Assembly: GCA_002338605.1 (NCBI GenBank)
Contig: DDIP01000455.1
Location: 1 to 6,089, forward strand
Length of the DNA: 6,089 nt
Reading direction: 5' to 3'
Source: Proteobacteria bacterium UBA1847
Lineage (GTDB): Bacteria > Pseudomonadota > Gammaproteobacteria > Steroidobacterales > Woeseiaceae
Shown: piece by piece, positions 1 through 5,820 of the stretch
Layout of the letters: each line of letters opens with the position of its first letter
Position numbering within the stretch: position 1 is the stretch's first letter
Made by a program: the position numbers and the translations under genes
Notes under the pieces: generated by a model
What the model was told of the DNA's origin: nothing
The model's input: the letters and a program-made list of their open reading frames with translations, nothing else
The model's database searches: none

Positions 1-945
1 GGCGGGTACCTCGACGTCGATCGTGCGCTTTTTCCTGTCGCGCATGATACCGAGCTTCAGTGTCTCGCCGCTTTGATAGGAACTGAGAATACGCATCGCA
101 TGCCGGACATCCTTCGGTTCGCGCCCGTCGATGGACTGGATGACATCGCCGTCCTGCAAGTCGATCCCGTCGGCTTTTGGTGCATTGACGACCAGCAGTC
201 CAGTGTCCGTGCCAAAGTACCTGCCGAGCCCAGCATTCAGTTCGACCAGTTCCAGGCTGCCCCAGGCGCTGCCCGCAAACGGGAAGCCATACTGCATGCT
301 CCATTTTTCGACTGCCTTGGGCGGAAACGACAATCCGGGCGCGTTGGGAATATGCAATTGGCCAGCGTCCGGCGCCCAGGAAAATATGTGCATCTCGGTA
401 ACACGGGGCGACAACTCGACGGTGCCGGCGTTGCCGTTTCGCAAATAGTCGATCTTCAGTGTATCGCCTTCCTCGACGCCATCCATGAACTCGAGCAGTT
501 TCTTGTTCGCTGCCATCGAGCTTTCCGCATTCATCGGCTCATCGTTGACCGCGGTAATGATATCGCCTGCCCGCAAGCCTGCATCGTCGGCGGCGCTCTC
601 CGGCGTAACGCCCGTTACTTCAATGCCCTCCACCGCCACCAGCGTGTCATCGCTGTCAATCGTGATGCCAATGCGGGGCTTATTCGAGTATTCAAAACGC
701 CGTTCAATCTGTGCAATCTGCGGCAACCGGTTGCGGGTCAGCTCGGCGATCTCACGCGCCGCAACGGCCATGCGCTCTTCGGCTTCGCGCAGTCGCTCTG
801 CCGTCTCGCTTTCGCGAACCTCAATCTCGCGCTGCACCTCGCTACGGCTTCGTTTTTCAGCGACATCCGCCTGAGTCTGCGCAGTTGCCTCGCCTGCAAG
901 CAGCAACGCGGCTGCCACCGGCAAAATCCATGTCGATCTTTTCAT
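1..945 (-). CDS. Exported protein with two PDZ domains (3' end beyond window)
   Basis: The frame is open from an ATG at 945 to the window edge (315 codons, no stop), so the C-terminus is missing. AGGAG at 956-960, ten bases upstream, supports this start. Residues 1-22 form a Sec-type signal peptide (KR, then a hydrophobic stretch, ending ATA|Q). Residues about 28-72 are very rich in E, R and A and look like a long charged helix or coiled coil. PDZ1 spans about 89-180 (RIGITI strand, then GLRAGD at 123-128). PDZ2 spans about 230-313 (TGLLVV, then LQDGDVIQSIDG). No protease domain or catalytic triad is visible. PDZ domains usually bind C-terminal peptides, so a periplasmic peptide-binding or scaffold role is likely. 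It is the third gene of the sigma / anti-sigma operon, 17 bases after the anti-sigma stop, which suggests it senses or modulates that pathway (inference). A protease domain downstream cannot be excluded. Confidence 0.88.
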   Translation of the reverse strand, partial: MKRSTWILPVAAALLLAGEATAQTQADVAEKRSRSEVQREIEVRESETAERLREAEERMAVAAREIAELTRNRLPQIAQIERRFEYSNKPRIGITIDSDDTLVAVEGIEVTGVTPESAADDAGLRAGDIITAVNDEPMNAESSMAANKKLLEFMDGVEEGDTLKIDYLRNGNAGTVELSPRVTEMHIFSWAPDAGQLHIPNAPGLSFPPKAVEKWSMQYGFPFAGSAWGSLELVELNAGLGRYFGTDTGLLVVNAPKADGIDLQDGDVIQSIDGREPKDVRHAMRILSSYQSGETLKLGIMRDRKKRTIDVEVPA

Positions 946-962
946 TTGGGTACTACTCCTGG

Positions 963-1529
963 TCAATACGCCGTGCGTTGCGCCTGCGCATAGCGCAACT
1001 GCAGCAGCAAATTCATCAATCTGACGCGTTCGCGCCAAAAAATTTCCCTGTCGCCCTCGGCCCACCGGGCCTCGGGGTCATTCAACTGGTAATCGATTGC
1101 GGCGATACGCTCCTCAATCTCGGACAAGGTCGCGACCGTGCTCGCCCGGGCGACTTTTGGTTCGGCTGGCAAGGAGCGAATTTCGCGTTCCAGTTGCCGA
1201 GACTGCGCCTGCAGGAACGTGAGGTTCGAGACATCGGGGTTTGTGACTTCCCCGGTCGGCACGACGACACCTGGCTGCTGGTTGCCGGTGAACAGTAAAG
1301 CAGCCATCAATGCGGCGGCCGCCAGTCCGACGCCGGCATACCATTTACGGTGTCCGTTCACCGTCGGCCGGACGAACAAGCCTTCTGCCTCGGCTTGCTC
1401 ACGAATGTTTTGCCAGACGTAGCGGGGTGGCATTGTCTGCGGCAGCTGGTCCAGCCCCTTTCGCAACGCGACGTACTCGTCGGCAGTTAATGCACAAATC
1501 ATTTCATCGTCCTTCCTGTCATTGCTCAT
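963..1529 (-). CDS. Probable membrane anti-sigma factor
   Basis: This 188-residue protein has a cytoplasmic N-terminal part (about 1-62) containing a helical segment (LTADEYVALRKGLDQLP). One transmembrane helix follows at about 64-81 (WYAGVGLAAAALMAALLF). The outer part (about 100-185) is rich in charged helices, including QAQSRQLEREIRSL and a SEIEERIAAIDYQL segment. That N-in, single-pass design directly downstream of an ECF sigma gene is typical of anti-sigma factors. There is no HxxxCxxC zinc motif, so it is not a ZAS-type anti-sigma, and it does not look like FecR. The ATG at 1529 lies 17 bases after the sigma stop and has only a weak GGGG ribosome-binding site, so translation may be coupled to the sigma gene. 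A GTG at 1571 would add 14 residues and overlap the sigma gene; I consider it less likely. The role is assigned from layout and context, not from a recognised family motif. Confidence 0.75.
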   Translation of the reverse strand: MSNDRKDDEMICALTADEYVALRKGLDQLPQTMPPRYVWQNIREQAEAEGLFVRPTVNGHRKWYAGVGLAAAALMAALLFTGNQQPGVVVPTGEVTNPDVSNLTFLQAQSRQLEREIRSLPAEPKVARASTVATLSEIEERIAAIDYQLNDPEARWAEGDREIFWRERVRLMNLLLQLRYAQAQRTAY

Positions 1530-1545
1530 GTTTTCAGCAACCCCG

Positions 1546-2142
1546 TTAATAACTTCCAATGGCGGCGCCACTGGCTTCTGAAATCTCGTCAGTACTCAAC
1601 AACGGTCGCAAGCGCTGATATGCCCTCGATAACTGCGATTTCGAAAAACTTTCAGTTTTGCCCATGAAACCTGCGATCTCCTTATGCGTGAATCCTTCGA
1701 CATCGTGTAACCAGACAACCGCACGAGCGACATCCGGCAACCTGGCCAGTGCTGCATCCAGGTCCATCGCATCGTCAGGATGACTCGAGATGCCATGGCT
1801 GACCGGCTCGCCAGCCGTCAGGTCGTCCCAGTCGTCGCACAGTGACTGACCGCGCTTCGTCCACGCAGAGCGCAGGAACATCAGAGACTTGGTCACGGCG
1901 ATACGCCGGATCCAGCTTCCCAGCGCCGCCTCACCCCGAAATTTCGCGATGGATCGCATGATTTCGATAAAGGTCTCCTGGACCAGGTCTTCGGCATGCG
2001 CCGGCGTTTTCGTGAATCGGAGACAAATTGAGTACACCGGCGTCGAAAACGCCCGATAGATGATCTCGTGGGCACGCGCGTCGCCATCGGCCGCTCGCTT
2101 CACTATCCCCGGATCGATCTCGATGTCCGCAAACTTGCTCAT
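1546..2142 (-). CDS. ECF-type RNA polymerase sigma-70 factor
   Basis: This 198-residue protein has the two-domain ECF layout. Sigma region 2 spans about 12-90, with the core-binding signature AEDLVQETFIEIMRSIAKFRG at about 50-70 (cut here: key residues D52, Q55, E56, F58) and the helix LGSWIRRIAVTKSLMFLR. Sigma region 4 spans about 128-182, with LARLPDVARAVVWLHDVEGF followed by the helix-turn-helix THKEIAGFMG and SKSQLSRAYQRLR. The recognition-helix entry reads TESFSKSQLSRA rather than the commoner TVKSRLxRAR. It would direct RNA polymerase to a small regulon. It is first in an operon with the membrane protein and the PDZ protein, and its own activity is presumably held by that membrane protein. 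The ATG at 2142 has a poor Shine-Dalgarno match (AAGA about nine bases upstream). No convincing autoregulated promoter was seen. The gene diverges from the tRNA-Leu gene. Confidence 0.93.
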   Translation of the reverse strand: MSKFADIEIDPGIVKRAADGDARAHEIIYRAFSTPVYSICLRFTKTPAHAEDLVQETFIEIMRSIAKFRGEAALGSWIRRIAVTKSLMFLRSAWTKRGQSLCDDWDDLTAGEPVSHGISSHPDDAMDLDAALARLPDVARAVVWLHDVEGFTHKEIAGFMGKTESFSKSQLSRAYQRLRPLLSTDEISEASGAAIGSY

Positions 2143-2187
2143 ATCTGGAATCTTAGATGCTCACATGCCGGAAAGGGTCGCATTATT

Positions 2188-2216
2188 TTGCGGAACCTGG
2201 CGGCGCGGAATATACT
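2188..2216 (+). promoter_or_regulatory. Sigma-70 promoter of the tRNA-Leu gene
   Basis: A TTGCGG -35 box (2188-2193) and a TATACT -10 box (2211-2216) are separated by 17 bases. A GC-rich discriminator (GTGCGCCGC) follows, as is usual for stable-RNA promoters under stringent control. Transcription would start near 2223, giving a leader of about 44 bases before the mature tRNA. Confidence 0.7.
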
Positions 2217-2218
2217 GT

Positions 2219-2244
2219 GCGCCGCTTGGGCCGGGCCCAGGCGC
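2219..2244 (+). other. GC-rich inverted repeat in the tRNA leader
   Basis: GCGCC (2219-2223) pairs with GGCGC (2240-2244), and TGGGCC (2227-2232) pairs with GGCCCA (2234-2239) around a single base. Because the presumed transcription start is near 2223, only the inner stem would be fully present in the precursor. It could be a processing structure or simply GC-rich spacer. A second small repeat, GCTC-AAAA-GAGC, lies at 2243-2254. Confidence 0.4.
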
Positions 2245-2266
2245 TCAAAAGAGCCCATCACACCTT

Positions 2267-2351
2267 GCCGGGGTGGCGGAACTGGTAGACGCGCCGGATT
2301 CAAAATCCGGTTTCTTCGGAAGTGGGGGTTCGATTCCCCCCCTCGGCACCA
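2267..2351 (+). tRNA. tRNA-Leu, anticodon CAA
   Basis: This 85-base class II tRNA folds completely by eye. The acceptor stem GCCGGGG (2267-2273) pairs with CCTCGGC (2341-2347) with one G-U pair. A2348 is the discriminator base, and CCA is encoded at 2349-2351. The anticodon stem CCGGA/TCCGG encloses loop TTCAAAA (2299-2305) with anticodon CAA at 2301-2303, which reads leucine codon UUG. A long variable arm (about 2311-2323, CTTCGGAAG hairpin) is characteristic of leucine tRNAs. The T stem GGGGG/CCCCC encloses TTCGATT (2324-2340). The D-arm carries GGTAGACGC. It resembles E. coli leuX in type. It is a single gene, not part of a visible tRNA cluster. Confidence 0.97.
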
Positions 2352-2375
2352 TTGATAGAGCAGCGCTTTCGCCAC

Positions 2376-2407
2376 AAAAAAAGGGCGGAGATTGCTCTCC
2401 GCCCTTT
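2376..2407 (-). terminator. Rho-independent terminator of the TonB receptor gene
   Basis: Read on the minus strand, an 11-base perfect stem AAAGGGCGGAG / CTCCGCCCTTT (2407-2397 and 2390-2380) encloses a six-base loop and runs into a seven-T tract (2382-2376). It lies about 30 bases after the receptor stop codon. On the plus strand the stem is followed only by TTTGCC, so it may also stop tRNA-Leu transcription but would be weaker there. Confidence 0.9.
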
Positions 2408-2437
2408 GCCTGATTCAGAACCCTGTTCTGACGCGTC

Positions 2438-5329
2438 TTACATTCTCCATTCAAAACCAATGAAGTAACGGCGACCGAGGACGTCGAAGGTTGACGGATC
2501 GGTGTTCGCCTGGACGTTCGGGCTGTACAAACGCGGCTGCTGGTTGGCAACGTTATTGATGCCAATGCGGAATGACATGCTTTCAGAAAGGTCATACCGC
2601 CCGGCGATATCCGTGTACCAGACGGAATCCGTTCCGGTTGCCGTGGCACTCGGGTTGGTAACCAGCGCCGCATGCGACATCGAGCTGACGTAGCGGGTGG
2701 TCGTCTTGACCTGCAGCTTGTCCATACCGTAGGTAAGTTGCAACGTGCCACGCCAGTCCGGCGTCGCCGAACCTGTCGTACTGCCAATGGTACCGGCGAA
2801 GTCATTGAACGGGTCGATGTTGGTCGTCTGCGTTTCGAACTTCTCCGTCCAGCTTGCGAGCAGCGCGAGGTCGAATTCACCCGGGCCGATATCCATACCC
2901 CAGTTTGTCGTCAGGTCGATACCGCTGACTTCCCATACACTCTGGTTTCTCTGGAACTGCTGCAGGTCAATTACGCGGCCATCCGCCGAATCGCGATTAA
3001 ACAGCGAACACCATTCGTTGGTCGGGCTGTAAGTCGGATTCGCACCTTCGTTGTTGTAGCAACGCGTGATGATGGTCACCGCACCAACGGCTGAGACGAC
3101 GTCCTCGAGTTCGATCGAGAAATAGTCGACTGTAAATCCGACTCGCTGCGCCAGTGAGCTGCTGAACTCCGGACTGATCACGAAACCGACCGACCAGGAG
3201 TCTGCCGTTTCAGGCGTCAGGTTCGGATTGCCACCATTGATGGCCTGTGCCTGGCCGAACGGCTGCGAGAAAGCGGCACCGCCGGCAACGGTCGCCTGGC
3301 TGTTGCAAAGCGCCACAACCTGCGCTGCGTTGGGGCCCGTGCGGTAGGAGCTATTGAAGTTGCACGGATCCTGGTTCGCGAAGTTCGGGAAGTTGTTCAG
3401 CTGCGGTGCGAACAATTCGTTGATGTTCGGGCTGCGAATGGCATGCTGGAAGCCGCCACGCGCGCGAACCGTATCAACCATGGTCCAGTCGAACGTCGCT
3501 TTCCAGCTCGTCTCGCTACCAAACGCGTTGTTGTCCGTACCGCGCACACCGAGTGTTGTCGACAGGTTCTGGACCATCGGCTTGTCCGACAGGATCGGCA
3601 CCGAGAACTCGGCGAACAAGTCCGTGTAGTTCAGCACGCCACTGACCGGCAGTTGCTCGTTGAATCCCGCCACGAGGCCGGGCTGCAGACCGCTGTCCGG
3701 CAGGAAATCAAAATCGATTTCCCGATAGCTTGCGCCGACTGCTGCCTGAGCCGTGCCGGCGGGCATCTCGAACAGATCACCATTGACGACGGCCTCGACC
3801 ATGCTTTGTACAACAACCGTCAGGTTCTTGGCCTGCAACGAGACATAGGCCTGGCATTCCGGGCTGATTGCCGAGTCGCCAAAGAGGTTCAGGCCGCCGG
3901 AGCAAAGCGACGCGCCACCGTCAGCCGCGTTTAATGCGTCTGCGACGCGGTTGAGACGGACGTTACCGCCCTGGATCTCGTTTCGAACCGAGCGACCGAA
4001 ATTGCCATAGACGTCGTACGACCACGTCTCGGTCAAATCGCCCTTCGCACCCGCCGTGAGCTGCCACACGTCATGCGTGTTTTCACCCGTGCGGCCACCC
4101 AACGCGCTGAATCGCTTGTTGAAGTTGAAGTTCGCGCCCGGGGTCGCTCGTGCTGCGAGCAATGTCGCAAGATTTGCCGGGATGAACGGATTGGTCACGG
4201 GAATGGACAGGCCACCGACCGGCGTTGCGGCAAGCTCCTGCTTTGCATTGTAGTTGGTGAACATTGCCTGCACGTAGGGCTGGAAGTACTCGCTTTGTTC
4301 GAAGCTGATATGGGTGTACATGTTCCAGCGCTCGAGCGGCAGTACCAGGATGTTGTCCGGTTCGAAGTTGTAGGAAAAGCTGTCCGGTGCGAATTGCGTC
4401 GCTACGTGACTATCCGGTCCTGTGTAGCCGAAAATATTTAAGCTCGAGTTACCGGGTACGCCTGTGCAGAACAGCGAACCGTCCGGGTTGAGACCGAATC
4501 CGCGGGATCCACCATTGCTGGCACAGACACCCGCACCAAACATGGCATCCACCGCAGCCTGGCTCGGCGTATTGGCGCCAGCCGAAAAAGAACCGTTCGG
4601 GAATGTACCCGTTGCTGAAGATGCCTGTGAGGAGAATCCTCGGGCACCCTTGTACATCGCCTTGCGATCGAAATACGAAGCGTTGAAAACGGCGCTGCCT
4701 TTGCCATCGGCAAATCCGTAGCCAAATGTCATGTCGGCAGTAATTTCATCGCCATCGCCCTCTTCTGTAAGGCGATACTGCGTGTCGAGTGCTACACCTT
4801 CGAAGTCCTTCTTGATGATGAAGTTGACGACACCGGCGATAGCATCTGCACCGTAGGTGGCAGCTGCGCCGCCGGAAATTATTTCGACGCGATCGATCAA
4901 CGCTGCAGGAATCGTGTTGGTATCAACGACGGTTCCGCCACTCGCCTGTCCCATTGCACGACGTCCGTCGATCAGCACCAGGTTTCGGTTTGCGCCAAGT
5001 CCACGGAGGTCGATGAATGCGCGACCGCCCGAGCTCGGATTGTTCGATTGTGAACTGATATTTGGAGTGATCTGCGGCAGTGTGTTCAGGTACTGATCAA
5101 GTGTCACATAACCACTGGATTGCAGTGCGCTCTTGTCGACGGTAAAAATCGGGCTCTCCGCAATCGCATCGCGTTTTGCAATTCGCGAACCGGTTACAGT
5201 GATTTCTTCGAGTTTTTCCGCCTCGTCGTCCTGGCCGAACGCCACAGGTGCTGAACCCAGGCTGCTGGCCACCGCACCGGCGATAAACGCGAGCCTGATC
5301 GCCCGCAGAGTCTTGGTGTTGCTGTGCAT
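2438..5329 (-). CDS. TonB-dependent outer-membrane receptor
   Basis: This 963-residue protein is a full-length TonB-dependent receptor, which imports a scarce ligand across the outer membrane using TonB-ExbBD energy. Residues 1-32 are a signal peptide (ends VAFG|Q). A TonB-box-like segment EEITVTGSRI lies at 41-50. The plug spans about 55-175, with IDLRGLGANRNLVLIDGRR at 106-124 and RVEIISGGAAATYGADAIAG at 147-166. The 22-strand barrel follows, with family motifs IRSPNINELF (631-640) and GGNPNLTPETA (699-709). The C-terminus is YFIGFEWRM, ending in Met rather than the usual aromatic residue. All eight cysteines fall in four close pairs (269/288, 476/492, 656/675, 757/774), probably disulfide-bonded outer loops. 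There is no N-terminal STN signalling domain. The start at 5329 has GGAG seven bases upstream. The gene is monocistronic with its own terminator. The substrate is unknown: siderophore, sugar, peptide or cobalamin cannot be told apart here. Confidence 0.96.
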   Translation of the reverse strand: MHSNTKTLRAIRLAFIAGAVASSLGSAPVAFGQDDEAEKLEEITVTGSRIAKRDAIAESPIFTVDKSALQSSGYVTLDQYLNTLPQITPNISSQSNNPSSGGRAFIDLRGLGANRNLVLIDGRRAMGQASGGTVVDTNTIPAALIDRVEIISGGAAATYGADAIAGVVNFIIKKDFEGVALDTQYRLTEEGDGDEITADMTFGYGFADGKGSAVFNASYFDRKAMYKGARGFSSQASSATGTFPNGSFSAGANTPSQAAVDAMFGAGVCASNGGSRGFGLNPDGSLFCTGVPGNSSLNIFGYTGPDSHVATQFAPDSFSYNFEPDNILVLPLERWNMYTHISFEQSEYFQPYVQAMFTNYNAKQELAATPVGGLSIPVTNPFIPANLATLLAARATPGANFNFNKRFSALGGRTGENTHDVWQLTAGAKGDLTETWSYDVYGNFGRSVRNEIQGGNVRLNRVADALNAADGGASLCSGGLNLFGDSAISPECQAYVSLQAKNLTVVVQSMVEAVVNGDLFEMPAGTAQAAVGASYREIDFDFLPDSGLQPGLVAGFNEQLPVSGVLNYTDLFAEFSVPILSDKPMVQNLSTTLGVRGTDNNAFGSETSWKATFDWTMVDTVRARGGFQHAIRSPNINELFAPQLNNFPNFANQDPCNFNSSYRTGPNAAQVVALCNSQATVAGGAAFSQPFGQAQAINGGNPNLTPETADSWSVGFVISPEFSSSLAQRVGFTVDYFSIELEDVVSAVGAVTIITRCYNNEGANPTYSPTNEWCSLFNRDSADGRVIDLQQFQRNQSVWEVSGIDLTTNWGMDIGPGEFDLALLASWTEKFETQTTNIDPFNDFAGTIGSTTGSATPDWRGTLQLTYGMDKLQVKTTTRYVSSMSHAALVTNPSATATGTDSVWYTDIAGRYDLSESMSFRIGINNVANQQPRLYSPNVQANTDPSTFDVLGRRYFIGFEWRM

Positions 5330-5336
5330 GTCAAAT

Positions 5337-5343
5337 CTCCCCC
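5337..5343 (-). promoter_or_regulatory. Ribosome-binding site of the TonB receptor gene
   Basis: The minus strand reads GGGGGAG, ending seven bases before the ATG at 5329. It fixes the start of the receptor and is the strongest Shine-Dalgarno match in the window. Confidence 0.8.
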
Positions 5344-5488
5344 TTAACTAGAGATTGAACTGGAAAGCCCGGCTTGAATTCAGGGCGAGACGTGCGCGGT
5401 TTTTGCGATCGTCCGGTCACCGAAACAAGCCGGTTCATTGGCCGTGAACTCGCTATCTAACGTACGGAGTATTTGTCTTCGTCCGGGC

Positions 5489-5513
5489 ACTGGCAGCGCT
5501 GTCGCCTGCCAGT
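5489..5513. repeat. Inverted repeat ACTGGCAG...CTGCCAGT
   Basis: Perfect eight-base arms (5489-5496 and 5506-5513) surround a nine-base centre. If the receptor transcript starts near 5592, this would be a hairpin about 80-100 bases into its leader. No T-tract follows on either strand, so it is not an intrinsic terminator. Confidence 0.5.
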
Positions 5514-5560
5514 TTCAGTGCATCCGGGACGTCGGCTGGAGATGCCGAAATGCTGTCTGT

Positions 5561-5580
5561 TCGAGGATGTTTATCCTCGA
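5561..5580. repeat. Perfect inverted repeat TCGAGGAT-GTTT-ATCCTCGA
   Basis: Eight-base perfect arms flank a four-base centre. It lies just downstream of the candidate receptor promoter (roughly +12 to +31 of that transcript). It could be a repressor operator or a leader hairpin. No T-tract follows on either strand. Its core (GGAT...ATCC) resembles the palindrome at 5595-5610, whose centre is 32 bases away. Confidence 0.55.
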
Positions 5581-5594
5581 TCCCACTTTGGTTT

Positions 5595-5610
5595 GCGGAT
5601 ATTTGTCCGC
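5595..5610. repeat. Operator-like palindrome GCGGAtatttgTCCGC
   Basis: This 16-base palindrome has perfect five-base arms and a centre with one complementary pair and one mismatch pair between the arms and the middle. It covers the -10 box of the candidate receptor promoter, a position where a bound repressor would block transcription. It shares the pattern GnGGAt...TCCnC with the neighbouring repeat at 5561-5580. Confidence 0.45.
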
Positions 5611-5627
5611 GTTTAGTTTGATGTCAA
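5599..5627 (-). promoter_or_regulatory. Candidate promoter of the TonB receptor gene
   Basis: The minus strand has a perfect TTGACA -35 box (5627-5622), a 17-base spacer and AAATAT (5604-5599) as -10. The -10 matches only three of six consensus positions, so the promoter would be weak or need an activator. It would give a leader of about 260 bases before the receptor start. A nearer promoter could exist but I see none with both boxes. Confidence 0.4.
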
Positions 5628-5694
5628 ATTACTTATTCGCATATCGACAACGAACGCCCCCAAATGGCGGCACCGGTACCTGTCAGCAAAGCCC

Positions 5695-5725
5695 TTGAAA
5701 CCATTATGTTTATTTGTTGTACACT
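5695..5725 (+). promoter_or_regulatory. Candidate promoter of the Nudix gene
   Basis: TTGAAA (5695-5700) and TACACT (5720-5725) are good -35 and -10 matches, but the 19-base spacer is longer than the optimum of 17. Transcription would start near 5732, about 89 bases before the Nudix ATG, and the leader would contain the long hairpin at 5743-5792. Confidence 0.5.
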
Positions 5726-5742
5726 ACGCTGATTTCCACGCT

Positions 5743-5792
5743 GGTCCGGATCGGGGCGCCACTTTGAGTGGGTGCAAATCGATCGTCGGACC
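5743..5792 (+). promoter_or_regulatory. Long structured hairpin in the Nudix 5' leader
   Basis: The 50-base element folds into one rod. GGTCCG (5743-5748) pairs with CGGACC (5787-5792), GATCG (5749-5753) with CGATC (5780-5784), and GCGCCACT (5756-5763) with AGTGG-TGC (5767-5775, one bulged G). The top loop is TTG. In all there are 19 pairs (one G-U), a GT bulge (5785-5786) and a GG/AAAT internal loop. Downstream C-rich bases could compete: CCCAC (5797-5801) can pair with GTGGG (5768-5772), and GCCCC (5795-5799) with GGGGC (5753-5757). This resembles a cis-regulatory leader, but it matches no riboswitch class I know, and no T-tract follows. Confidence 0.5.
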
Positions 5793-5802
5793 CGGCCCCA
5801 CC

Positions 5803-5816
5803 CTGGATCACGCCAG
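5803..5816 (+). promoter_or_regulatory. Small hairpin just before the Nudix start codon
   Basis: CTGG (5803-5806) pairs with CCAG (5813-5816) over six bases, ending four bases before the ATG. It occupies the place of the ribosome-binding site, and no Shine-Dalgarno match is present, so initiation may depend on leader folding. With a four-base stem this may be chance. Confidence 0.3.
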
Positions 5817-5820
5817 AACC

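Larger units (their letters stand above)
5330..5820. other. Divergent intergenic region between receptor and Nudix genes
   Basis: These 491 bases have no convincing gene. They hold the receptor ribosome-binding site, several inverted repeats (5489-5513, 5561-5580, 5595-5610), a candidate receptor promoter, a candidate Nudix promoter and a structured Nudix leader, each listed separately. An 86-codon plus-strand frame at 5438-5698 has no ribosome-binding site and no recognisable domain, so I do not call it. In 5344-5464 I see nothing definite. Confidence 0.7.

Noticed and set aside
73..993. A 306-codon plus-strand open frame
   Set aside because: It lies antisense to the PDZ gene, whose signal peptide, PDZ motifs and ribosome-binding site are clear. 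Its translation has no recognisable domain.
2192..2216. RpoE-like GGAAC -35 motif at 2193-2197 as an ECF promoter
   Set aside because: It points toward the tRNA, not the sigma operon, and overlaps a good sigma-70 promoter. No matching ECF -10 was seen.
2060..2413. A plus-strand frame of 117 codons crossing the tRNA gene
   Set aside because: It runs through the tRNA and gives the well-known false peptide AELVDAPDSKSG. It is a tRNA translated by chance.
2245..2880. A 211-codon minus-strand frame overlapping the receptor end, terminator and tRNA
   Set aside because: It is out of frame with the receptor, crosses a terminator and a tRNA, and is arginine/serine-rich shadow sequence.
1546..5329. 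A FecI-FecR-FecA type surface-signalling system made of the sigma, anti-sigma and receptor
   Set aside because: The receptor has no STN domain, the membrane protein is not FecR-like, and a tRNA and a terminator separate the units.
5330..5627. Cobalamin riboswitch upstream of the receptor
   Set aside because: A GCCAGTG stretch near 5490 on the minus strand recalls the GCCACTG element, but the conserved box and the other core segments are absent.
5438..5698. An 86-codon plus-strand frame in the intergenic region
   Set aside because: It has no ribosome-binding site or domain and runs through the palindromes and the candidate receptor promoter.
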